Assembly: GCA_039030125.1 (NCBI GenBank)
Contig: JBCCEV010000118.1
Location: 1 to 13,648, forward strand
Reading direction: 5' to 3'
From: JBCCEV01 sp039030125
GTDB taxonomy: Bacteria; Pseudomonadota; Gammaproteobacteria; Ga0077536
Length of the DNA stretch: 13,648 nucleotides
Positions 1-6,749 of the stretch are shown in pieces. Positions within the stretch are counted from its first letter, which is position 1; each line of letters starts with the position of its first letter. Under the pieces are notes generated by a model. It made no database searches, was not told the origin of the DNA, and saw nothing but the letters and a program-made list of their open reading frames with translations. The translations under genes and the position numbers were made by a program.

Positions 1-1
1 A

Positions 2-322
2 AACGCCAAAAAGATGCTTGCCGATGCCAAAGCACTGGAGCAAGCGGGTGCCGATTTCTTACTACTGGAGTGCGTGCCGATGTCGCTCGCCAAACAGATC
101 ACTGAAGCCTCAGCAGTGCCGGTGATCGGCATTGGCGCTGGGCCCGATACGGACGGGCAAATACTGGTGCTCTATGACATCCTCGATATCGCCCCGGGTA
201 AGCGCACGCGATTTTCCAAGAACTACATCGAAAAAGCGGCGTCTATCGAAGGCGCGGTATCGATGTACGTCGATGAAGTGAAATCACGGTCGTTTCCAAC
301 GGCTGAATACGCGTTCGAATAA
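2..322 (+). CDS. panB: 3-methyl-2-oxobutanoate hydroxymethyltransferase (PanB), C-terminal part
   Basis: Ketopantoate hydroxymethyltransferase transfers a hydroxymethyl group from methylene-tetrahydrofolate to 2-oxoisovalerate, the first committed step of pantothenate and hence CoA synthesis, in the cytosol. The frame is open to the left edge, reading N-A-K-K before the first ATG at 14, so that ATG is internal and the start lies off-window. About 106 C-terminal residues of a protein usually near 264 are present. Seen: LLLECVP with the Glu (bases 68-70) that matches the conserved active-site Glu of the family, then VIGIGAG and DGQILV, in the usual PanB order. The end matches the C-terminal region of E. 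coli PanB as I remember it. tesB follows after 9 bases and may be co-transcribed. Identification is secure; only the truncation by the window limits it. Confidence 0.95.
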   Translation, partial: NAKKMLADAKALEQAGADFLLLECVPMSLAKQITEASAVPVIGIGAGPDTDGQILVLYDILDIAPGKRTRFSKNYIEKAASIEGAVSMYVDEVKSRSFPTAEYAFE

Positions 323-331
323 AATCCACTG

Positions 332-1189
332 ATGGAACCAGCGCTGCAAAGCCTCGTTCAAGCGTTATCGTTGGAACAGCTTGAGGAAAATCTGTTCCGC
401 GGTGCGATCAGTGATACCCATGTTCAGCGGGTATATGGCGGCAAGGTTTTGGGCGAGGCCATCGAGGCCGCCCAGCGGACAGTCGAAGACAGGGCCGTCC
501 ACTCCATTCACGCCTACTTTCTGCGCGAGGCGCTTTCCGAGAAACCGGTGATCTACGAGGTTGATCGTTCGCGCGATGGCCGTAGTTTCGCCGCGCGGCG
601 CGTAGTCGCTATTCAATCCGGACGGCCAATTTTCACCTTGCAAGCGTCATTTCATCTTGAAGAACCCGGGATCGAGTTTCAGGAGCCTGCCCCCGCCGTC
701 CCAGAGCCGAACACGCTGGAACCCATTAACTTTGAATCCATTAATCTTGCCGAAGCGACGCCACGCATGCAGCGCATTGCCAACATTGCCGCGCCTTTCG
801 AGATCCGTCCCATTGATAGCTACCTGGGCGACACTGGGCCGGTACCGCCGCTGCGTCGGATCTGGGTGAAAACGACCGATTCTCTACCCGAAGACCGAGA
901 CATTCATCGCGCAATCCTCGCTTATTTCTCCGACTACGGATTAATTTCGACGCTGCTCATGCCGCACGGCTTGAAAGTCACCTCGGGCAACCTCTTCATG
1001 GCGAGCCTCGATCACGCGATGTGGTTTCACCGCCCGTTCAAAATGGACGACTGGCTGCTTTACGTCTGCGAAGGGGTCACCTCGGCGGGGGCTAGGGGTC
1101 TTGCGAAGGGCAGTTTTTATGATGAAAACGGGGAGTTAGTCGTGTCGGTCGCGCAAGAAGGTTTGATGCGGGTGATGGAGCATAAATAA
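332..1189 (+). CDS. tesB: acyl-CoA thioesterase II (TesB), double hotdog
   Basis: Hydrolyses acyl-CoA thioesters to free acid and CoA in the cytosol; broad chain-length range in the family. At 285 residues it matches the family length. Two hotdog halves are visible: residues about 10-110 (LFRG, VYGGKVLG, HSIHAYFLR, DGRSFAARRV, PIFTLQASF) and about 155-282 (IRPID, AYFSDYGL, SLDHAMWFHRPF, WLLY, VAQEGLMR). The catalytic triad described for E. coli TesB is Asp/Thr/Gln. Here Asp201 and Gln275 are clear and the middle position appears to be Ser225, a conservative change. The start at 332 gives the normal N-terminus; no strong Shine-Dalgarno is seen, which suggests translational coupling to panB 9 bases upstream. 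It converges stop-to-stop, 8 bases apart, with the broken minus-strand gene at 1198-1480. Confidence 0.95.
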   Translation: MEPALQSLVQALSLEQLEENLFRGAISDTHVQRVYGGKVLGEAIEAAQRTVEDRAVHSIHAYFLREALSEKPVIYEVDRSRDGRSFAARRVVAIQSGRPIFTLQASFHLEEPGIEFQEPAPAVPEPNTLEPINFESINLAEATPRMQRIANIAAPFEIRPIDSYLGDTGPVPPLRRIWVKTTDSLPEDRDIHRAILAYFSDYGLISTLLMPHGLKVTSGNLFMASLDHAMWFHRPFKMDDWLLYVCEGVTSAGARGLAKGSFYDENGELVVSVAQEGLMRVMEHK

Positions 1190-1197
1190 GGGCGCAC

Positions 1198-1480
1198 TTA
1201 ATCTTGTGGGGCGAGAACGAACGAAACGTGGATCTGTTGGGCGTAGGTCCAATCAAGCAGGGAACGAAAAAGTGCGTCCTCATTTTGCGCGTCGTCACCA
1301 GCGACGACTTCATAACGGGGATTACGGGCTAACAGCGGGCCGAAACGAACGACCGGAAAAAATCACCCATACAGTGTGCTTACTACGCCTTGCTTGAAAG
1401 AGACCGTCTGACTGCACTTCAATCCGACCAGTAGGCTCCGCTTCGAATTTGCGGCGCCAAACGCCAAGGTTGTTGCCCAT
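1198..1480 (-). pseudogene. small hypothetical protein gene broken by one frameshift
   Basis: Reading the minus strand from ATG (1480-1478) gives a protein-like frame beginning MGNNLGVWRRKFEAE and running through KHTVWVIF, then stopping after about 52 codons. The frame one base over is open across the same zone and continues as GPLLARNPRYEVVAGDDAQN, then LFRSLLDWTYAQQ, to a TAA at 1200-1198. Removing one A from the A6 run (1357-1362) or one copy of the AACG tandem duplication (1344-1351) joins both into one frame of about 93 codons. The joined product is acidic/aromatic and balanced, unlike the very basic shadow frame on the other strand. The gene would end 8 bases from the tesB stop and start about 100 bases from tetR, filling the whole gap between them. 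I do not recognise the family. A sequencing or assembly error, a fresh mutation or programmed frameshifting are all possible. Confidence 0.6.
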
Positions 1481-1539
1481 TTTGCTCTCGCTTGAAGAAT
1501 ACTAACCGGGTCATAGCAAGCGCATGCATTACGCCTAAC

Positions 1540-1560
1540 TTGCTTGTTGCAAACAAGTAA
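1540..1560. promoter_or_regulatory. inverted repeat, candidate TetR-family operator
   Basis: CTTGTT (1543-1548), a GCA spacer, then AACAAG (1552-1557) form a perfect 6-bp dyad. Two further outer pairs (TT at 1540-1541 with AA at 1559-1560) give 8 of 9 matched positions. It lies 23 bases before the tetR ATG and about 60 bases before the start of the divergent minus-strand gene, which is where a TetR-family protein controlling itself and its neighbour would bind. Size and symmetry fit TetR operators in general; that this regulator binds here is inference. No convincing -35/-10 pair was identified around it on either strand. Confidence 0.5.
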
Positions 1561-1583
1561 CTAATGCGGGAGGATCGCGTCTC

Positions 1584-2261
1584 ATGAGCGAAGCCCCGCC
1601 TGATACCCCTTCAAGCGATCGCCGCACGCAGGCTGAACGCACCGCATTGTCCGATGAACGCATGCTTGATGCCGCCGTCGATTTAATTGTGAACGACGGA
1701 CCCACCGGCATGACCCTAAAAGCGGTTGGCGAGAAAGCGGGTTACAGCCGCGGCCTCGCCAGCTACCGTTTTGGCAATAAAGCCGGGTTGTTTGCTTTTG
1801 TGGTGCGCTCGATTGGCGAGAAATGGCTCACTGAACTGCGCAGCGCGGTCGAAACCCGTTGCGGGCTCGAAGCCATCGCCGCGGCGCTTGATGCGCACTA
1901 TCAGTTCATCACGCGTGGCGATCACGACATTCTCGCGTTCTATACCTTGTGGTTTGATTCCATCGGACCTGATCCTGAACTGAAACAGGTGATCGCTAAT
2001 ATTCACGAGCGTCGCCGTCGCGACGTGGCCGATTGGATCGGGACCGCTCAACAACTCGGTGATCTCGACAACGAGATCGATCCTGACGATGCCGCCAATC
2101 AATTTTGTGCGGCCATCATCGGCATCGTTTACCAGTGGTTGGTAACGCCTGAAGATTTGAATTCGATCAGAGATTTGCACGATGCGCTCAAGCAGCAGAT
2201 GCAACAACTATTACATCCCAACCCCACGGCCACGCCGAAGCTTGCTTCGGTTGGTGCTTAA
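1584..2261 (+). CDS. TetR/AcrR family transcriptional regulator
   Basis: A DNA-binding repressor of the TetR family, probably ligand-controlled, 225 residues (typical size). The N-terminal three-helix DNA-binding domain spans about residues 23-70. Its helix-turn-helix reads MTLKAVGEKAGYSRGLASYR (43-62) and is followed by the usual aromatic/Lys/LF ending (FGNKAGLF). The C-terminal ligand/dimer domain (about 75-210) is helical and variable, so the ligand cannot be read off. The ATG at 1584 is preceded by a strong GGGAGGA Shine-Dalgarno (1568-1574). The gene lies 12 bases before icmF, with a dyad operator candidate just upstream, so it probably controls its own operon. An acyl-CoA or branched-chain intermediate as effector is a guess from context. 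The last 15 or so residues are a Pro/Ala-rich tail whose DNA encodes a hairpin. Confidence 0.92.
   Translation: MSEAPPDTPSSDRRTQAERTALSDERMLDAAVDLIVNDGPTGMTLKAVGEKAGYSRGLASYRFGNKAGLFAFVVRSIGEKWLTELRSAVETRCGLEAIAAALDAHYQFITRGDHDILAFYTLWFDSIGPDPELKQVIANIHERRRRDVADWIGTAQQLGDLDNEIDPDDAANQFCAAIIGIVYQWLVTPEDLNSIRDLHDALKQQMQQLLHPNPTATPKLASVGA
2234..2251 (+). other. hairpin at the tetR/icmF junction
   Basis: CCGAAG (2235-2240), loop CTTG, CTTCGG (2245-2250) is a perfect 6-bp stem, extended by a G-T wobble at its base. It lies inside the last codons of tetR and ends 23 bases before the icmF ATG. There is no run of T after it, so it is not a normal intrinsic terminator. It could affect mRNA stability or icmF translation, or be chance in the weakly constrained C-terminal tail. 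Confidence 0.35.
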
Positions 2262-2273
2262 GAGAGAGCAGTT

Positions 2274-5200
2274 ATGAGTAGTAGCGCTGAAGACCTCAAA
2301 AACAGTCCTGAAACCTCCACGCAAAGCACACCTTTGCGTTTTGTGACCGCAGCGTCCTTGTTTGATGGCCATGATGCCGCCATCAACGTTATGCGCCGCC
2401 TTATTCAAGGTAAAGGCACCGAGGTGATCCACTTAGGGCATAACCGTGCGGTTGCCGATGTGGTTAAAGCCGCGATCCAGGAAGACGCGGACGGGATCGC
2501 GGTCAGCTCGTATCAAGGTGGCCACACTGAGTACTTCCGCTACATGGTGGATATGTTGCGCGATGCCGGGGCCGGGCATATTCGCGTCTTTGGCGGTGGT
2601 GGCGGCACGATCACGCCCGAGGAAATTCGCGAACTCGAAGACTATGGTGTTGAGCGCATTTATCACCCCAATGACGGCATGAAGCTGGGGCTGGAAGGGA
2701 TGATCAATGATCTCGTGCAGCGCACGGAGGTTGGGCGCCAAGCGACCGACGCACCAGAGACGGCCAAGCTCGAAGATCACCTCTCAATTGCAAACATGCT
2801 CTCAGCGCTCGAAGACGGCACGATTAGCGAGCAACGCATGGAAACGTTGCGCAAACAATGGCAGATAGCGGCTGCTCAAGTGCCCGTGATTGGCATCACC
2901 GGCACCGGCGGTGCGGGCAAGAGTAGCGTCACTGACGAAATCCTCTCGCGCTTCGTGCAATACCTGCCAGAGAAATACATTGCCGTATTGGCGGTCGATC
3001 CCACCCGTCGCCGCACCGGTGGCGCGCTGCTGGGTGACCGTATTCGGATGAACACGCTGCGCCACGACAATCTGTACATGCGCTCGATGGCCACCCGCCG
3101 TCAGCACGCCTCAACGAGCGCCATGTTGGCCGACGCTGTGTTGTTTCTGAAATCAGTCGGCTTCGATCTGGTCATTGTTGAAACCGCGGGTATTGGCCAA
3201 AGCGATTCCGAAATCGTCGACTTGGTCGATTTCCCCATGTACGTCATGACCAGTGAATACGGGGCACCCAGCCAGCTTGAGAAAATCGACATGCTCGATT
3301 TTGCTGAAGTCATCGTGCTCAACAAGTACGACAAACGGGGGGCTGAAGATGCGCTCCGCGACATCCGTAAACAGTGGAAACGCAATCGCCTCGAATTCGA
3401 GACGAAAGACGAAGACATTCCGGTTTACCCGACCATTGCGAGCCAATTCAACGATCCGGGTCTCACCTGGATGTTTAAGAACCTCTGCGATCGAATGGTC
3501 GGGAAGCTCGCTCTCGAAGGCGACTCTTGGACGCCTGCACCCGACACTTCGCTTAAGGAGCCCCGCGCGACCACGCTTATTCCTGGTGCGCGCACACGCT
3601 ATCTGGCTGAAATCGCCGAGCAAGGCCGCTCCATCAACCGCTCGATTGAAGACAAAGCGGACTGCGCCAATCGCGCCCAGCACCATTACGTCACCTTGCA
3701 AGAGTTAGAAGACTCGTCCTTGCCTGCGGCTTTGGAGCCATATCCCGCCGAAGCGCTTACCAGTGGCGATGACAAGACCTTGATGACTCTGCGGCAACGC
3801 TACAACGCAGCAATCGATGACATCGGCAGCGAAGGTCGGCAACTGCTCGTTGAATGGCCGGCCCGCTTGAAAGGGATCACCGACGAAAAATTCAGTTATG
3901 AAGTGCGCGGTAAAGCCATCGAAGGTGATAACTACCGCGAAACCTTAAGCCATCAGCGCGTGCCTAAAATAGCGCCGCCAAAATTTGATGGCTGGGGCGA
4001 TCAACTCCGTTTTTTAATGAAAGAAAACTTACCCGGTGGGTATCCTTACACCGGTGGTGTATTTCCCTATCGTCGTGCTGGCGAAGACCCAACTCGCATG
4101 TTTGCCGGTGAGGGTACGCCCGAGCGCACTAACCGGCGTTTCCATTATGTCGCCGAAGGCCAGCCTGCGGCGCGGCTTTCCACGGCCTTCGATTCGGTCA
4201 CGCTCTATGGGGAAGATCCGCATGAGCGCCCCGATATCTACGGCAAGATCGGTAATTCAGGGGTCTCTATCGCCTCGGTGGACGACGCTAAGAAGCTCTA
4301 TTCCGGTTTCGATCTCTGCGACCCCAAGACCTCCGTCTCCATGACCATTAATGGCCCCGCGCCGATTGTCTTGGCTTTCTTTATGAATGCGGCGATCGAT
4401 CAACAGATCGAGAAGCATCTCAAGGAAAACGGTCAGTGGGAGGAGGCTGAGAAGACGATCGCCAAGTACTTCGAAGGCAAGCGGCGCCCCACTTACGAAG
4501 GCGAGTTGCCGCCCACCAACGACGGCTTGGGTTTGGGTTTGCTGGGTATTCCTGGCAGCGAGGTGGTCGATGCCGAGACTTACGAGAAGATTAAGGCGCA
4601 GACCTTAAGTTCCGTTCGCGGCACGGTGCAGGCGGATATCTTGAAAGAAGATCAAGCCCAGAATACGTGTATTTTCTCAACCGAGTTCGCCATGAAGGTG
4701 ATGGGCGATGTGCAACAGTATTTCGTTGATCACAACGTGCGGAATTTCTACAGCGTTTCAATCAGCGGTTATCACATCGCCGAAGCCGGCGCGAATCCGA
4801 TTTCGCAGCTCGCGTTCACGCTTTCCAATGGCTTCACTATCGTTGAGTACTACTTGGCGCGTGGCATGAAGATCGACGACTTTGCGCCGAACCTGAGTTT
4901 CTTTTTCTCTAACGGCATGGACCCCGAGTACTCGGTGATCGGCCGCGTGGCGCGCCGGATCTGGGCCCGTGCCATGCGCGATCGTTACGGCGCGAGCGAG
5001 CGTAGCCAGAAGCTCAAATATCACATTCAAACCTCAGGCCGTTCGCTACACGCCCAAGAGATCAGCTTCAACGATATCCGCACCACGCTGCAGGCGCTCT
5101 ACGCGCTGTTCGATAGCTGCAACTCGCTGCACACCAACGCTTACGATGAAGCGATCACCACGCCCACCGAGGAATCAGTGCGCCGCGCGGTGGCCATTCA

Positions 5201-5720
5201 ACTAATTATCAATCGTGAAATGGGACTTAACTTTTGCGAGAACCCCTGGCAAGGATCGTTTGTTATCAATGAACTTACGGATTTAGTTGAAGAGGCGATC
5301 TACCAAGAGTTTGAGCGTATTTCCGAGCGCGGTGGCGTGCTGGGCGCAATGGACACCATGTACCAACGTGGCAAGATCCAAGACGAAAGCCTGTACTACG
5401 AAAGCAAGAAACACGACGGATCGCTGCCACTCATTGGCGTGAACACGTTTTTGCCCAAGGACGGCCACGGCGAGCAAATTGATGAGCTCGAATTGATGCG
5501 CTCAACGGAAGAAGAGAAGCAAATGCAAATCACTAACGTCAGGAACTTTCAGTCGCTGCGTGAACAAGCACAGCAACAACAGCTCGGTGAGCTCCAGAAC
5601 GTGGCGCGTGCTCGCGACAATGTCTTTGGACAGTTGATGGACGTCGTCAAATACGCGTCCCTAGGGCAGGTTTCCGGCGCCTTATATGAAGTCGGCGGCG
5701 AGTATCGCCGTAACGTTTAA
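2274..5720 (+). CDS. icmF: fused isobutyryl-CoA mutase IcmF (B12 domain, G-protein chaperone, mutase)
   Basis: Adenosylcobalamin-dependent radical enzyme interconverting isobutyryl-CoA and n-butyryl-CoA; family members also slowly interconvert isovaleryl- and pivalyl-CoA. Domains in the 1148 residues: cobalamin-binding domain about 22-150 (DGHDAA at 31-36 with the lower-ligand His33, SSYQGGH, GGGGG); MeaB-like GTPase about 203-415 (P-loop GTGGAGKSS at 210-218, ETAGIGQSDSE at 303-313, NKYD at 350-353); linker helices about 440-560; mutase TIM barrel and C-terminal part about 565-1148. The substrate-pocket pair is Phe597 (GGVFPYRR) and Gln796 (QAQNTC), the isobutyryl-CoA mutase combination rather than the Tyr/Arg of methylmalonyl-CoA mutase or the Leu/Ala of pivalyl-CoA mutase. 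GAGAG precedes the ATG. Being self-contained it needs no separate small subunit or MeaB. The spacing between Phe and Gln is long (see findings). Confidence 0.97.
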   Translation: MSSSAEDLKNSPETSTQSTPLRFVTAASLFDGHDAAINVMRRLIQGKGTEVIHLGHNRAVADVVKAAIQEDADGIAVSSYQGGHTEYFRYMVDMLRDAGAGHIRVFGGGGGTITPEEIRELEDYGVERIYHPNDGMKLGLEGMINDLVQRTEVGRQATDAPETAKLEDHLSIANMLSALEDGTISEQRMETLRKQWQIAAAQVPVIGITGTGGAGKSSVTDEILSRFVQYLPEKYIAVLAVDPTRRRTGGALLGDRIRMNTLRHDNLYMRSMATRRQHASTSAMLADAVLFLKSVGFDLVIVETAGIGQSDSEIVDLVDFPMYVMTSEYGAPSQLEKIDMLDFAEVIVLNKYDKRGAEDALRDIRKQWKRNRLEFETKDEDIPVYPTIASQFNDPGLTWMFKNLCDRMVGKLALEGDSWTPAPDTSLKEPRATTLIPGARTRYLAEIAEQGRSINRSIEDKADCANRAQHHYVTLQELEDSSLPAALEPYPAEALTSGDDKTLMTLRQRYNAAIDDIGSEGRQLLVEWPARLKGITDEKFSYEVRGKAIEGDNYRETLSHQRVPKIAPPKFDGWGDQLRFLMKENLPGGYPYTGGVFPYRRAGEDPTRMFAGEGTPERTNRRFHYVAEGQPAARLSTAFDSVTLYGEDPHERPDIYGKIGNSGVSIASVDDAKKLYSGFDLCDPKTSVSMTINGPAPIVLAFFMNAAIDQQIEKHLKENGQWEEAEKTIAKYFEGKRRPTYEGELPPTNDGLGLGLLGIPGSEVVDAETYEKIKAQTLSSVRGTVQADILKEDQAQNTCIFSTEFAMKVMGDVQQYFVDHNVRNFYSVSISGYHIAEAGANPISQLAFTLSNGFTIVEYYLARGMKIDDFAPNLSFFFSNGMDPEYSVIGRVARRIWARAMRDRYGASERSQKLKYHIQTSGRSLHAQEISFNDIRTTLQALYALFDSCNSLHTNAYDEAITTPTEESVRRAVAIQLIINREMGLNFCENPWQGSFVINELTDLVEEAIYQEFERISERGGVLGAMDTMYQRGKIQDESLYYESKKHDGSLPLIGVNTFLPKDGHGEQIDELELMRSTEEEKQMQITNVRNFQSLREQAQQQQLGELQNVARARDNVFGQLMDVVKYASLGQVSGALYEVGGEYRRNV

Positions 5721-5728
5721 ATTGCCCG

Positions 5729-6532
5729 GTGAATTTCGAGGACGCGATAGGTAATCGGCATCCGCGCGCCGAGGAGAGCGCGCGGATTGTCTCGCTCGTG
5801 CCGAGTTTGACCGAATTAGTGATCGACTTGGAGCTCGACGAGCAGTTGGTTGGGCGAACAGGCTTTTGCATTCATCCGCGCACGGTCGTAAAAAAAATCG
5901 CCAAGGTCGGTGGCACGAAGGATGTGAACTTCGATGCTTTGAAAGCGCTTGCGCCGACCCATGTGCTGGTCAACATAGACGAGAATACGCGCGAAACCTA
6001 CGAGAGCCTGCAAAAGTTTGTGCCGCACGTGATTGTTACCCATCCCGAGACCCCACAAGACAATACCGCGCTTTATGCCTTGGTCGGCGGCATTTTTAAT
6101 CGCGAGGCCCAGGCGCGCCGTTTGGCAGGCGCCTTCGAGCGGGCGCTCCAGCGGCTTAAGGCGCTGCCAGAGGTTGAACCTCGTAAAGTGCTTTACTTGA
6201 TTTGGCGCGATCCGTGGATGACTGTAACGCCTGAAACCTACATTGCGCGCATGCTGAAATTGATTAATTGGGAAACGGTCCCGAGCTCAGCGGATGCGCG
6301 CTACCCGGAAATCGACTTAGCCGAGCAGGCGAGTGCCAGCGACTTAATTCTGTTGTCGAGCGAACCCTATCCATTTCGGGATAAGCATCTAGATGAAGTC
6401 CGTGCCTTGAGTAACGGCGTGCACACCATGATCGTCGATGGTGAAATGTTATCTTGGTACGGCTCTCGCGCGATCCCTGGATTGCAGTACCTCGCCACGC
6501 TGGCAACCGACGAACGGGGCTCCTTGCATTGA
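5729..6532 (+). CDS. BtuF-fold (COG0614-type) cobalamin-binding protein without a signal peptide
   Basis: Helical-backbone metal-receptor fold, the class that includes the periplasmic vitamin B12 binder BtuF. Visible: RIVSLVPSLTELV at 19-31, the N-terminal lobe sheet; VGGTKDVNFDALKALAPTHV about 60-79; an interlobe region about 130-155; SSEPYPFRDKH about 210-220; and the closing MLSWYGSRAIPG about 240-251, corresponding to the end of BtuF. It starts with GTG at 5729, 8 bases after the icmF stop. Residues 1-18 are charged (MNFEDAIGNRHPRAEESA) with no hydrophobic stretch, so no export signal is apparent and the protein should be cytosolic, unlike true BtuF. No transporter genes lie alongside. 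A role in holding or handing over cobalamin for IcmF is suggested by position only; another corrinoid or ligand is possible. Confidence 0.85.
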   Translation: MNFEDAIGNRHPRAEESARIVSLVPSLTELVIDLELDEQLVGRTGFCIHPRTVVKKIAKVGGTKDVNFDALKALAPTHVLVNIDENTRETYESLQKFVPHVIVTHPETPQDNTALYALVGGIFNREAQARRLAGAFERALQRLKALPEVEPRKVLYLIWRDPWMTVTPETYIARMLKLINWETVPSSADARYPEIDLAEQASASDLILLSSEPYPFRDKHLDEVRALSNGVHTMIVDGEMLSWYGSRAIPGLQYLATLATDERGSLH

Positions 6533-6552
6533 GCGCCGGTACAGGACCCGGT

Positions 6553-6732
6553 GTGGTCGATTCACCGTGCATTAGCATCTGCACAATCGATGAGAAAACC
6601 GAGATTTGCACGGGGTGCTTTCGAACGCTCGATGAAATCGGCGAATGGTTGTTTATGACCAACGATAAAAGACGCGAGGTGGTTGCTAAAGCAGAAGCGC
6701 GCCGTCTCGCGGAAGAATCAAATTTAACTTAA
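6553..6732 (+). CDS. DUF1289 family small four-cysteine protein
   Basis: A short protein of about 59 residues with the DUF1289 signature: DSPCISIC near the N-terminus, then EICTGCFRTLDEIGEW, followed by a charged helix (DKRREVVAKAEARRLAEE). The paired CxxxC and CxxC cysteines suggest a metal or Fe-S site; the family's function is not established. I chose the GTG at 6553 because AGGA (6543-6546) sits 6 bases upstream and the protein then begins directly before the conserved block. A TTG at 6529, overlapping the stop codon of the preceding gene as TTGA, would add eight residues and is a real alternative. The upstream frame back to 6454 overlaps the preceding gene heavily and is not believable. 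It lies 17 bases before the crotonase gene. Confidence 0.85.
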   Translation: MVDSPCISICTIDEKTEICTGCFRTLDEIGEWLFMTNDKRREVVAKAEARRLAEESNLT

Positions 6733-6749
6733 ACATGAGGGGACAGGGG

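Noticed and set aside
1291..1308. GTCGTC-ACCAGC-GACGAC hairpin considered as a tesB terminator
   Set aside because: It is followed by no T-run on either strand and falls inside the minus-strand coding frame, where Val/Val and Asp/Asp codons explain it.
1092..1313. Minus-strand open frame of 73 codons overlapping the tesB end
   Set aside because: Overlaps about 100 bases of tesB and is out of frame with the more protein-like minus-strand reading; composition looks random.
1206..1397. Plus-strand open frame of 63 codons in the tesB-tetR gap
   Set aside because: Extremely Arg/Asn-rich product with no ribosome site; it is antisense to the better minus-strand reading at 1198-1480.
2274..5720. 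Methylmalonyl-CoA mutase or pivalyl-CoA mutase identity
   Set aside because: The domain order with internal GTPase is IcmF-type, and the pocket residues Phe597/Gln796 are neither Tyr/Arg nor Leu/Ala.
5729..6532. Calling this gene btuF outright
   Set aside because: Fold fits, but there is no signal peptide and no btuC/btuD neighbours, so periplasmic B12 uptake is not supported.
6735..6749. Upstream ATG adding five residues to the crotonase
   Set aside because: Its own ribosome site would fall in the previous gene's end, while the AGGGG after it serves the ATG at 6750.
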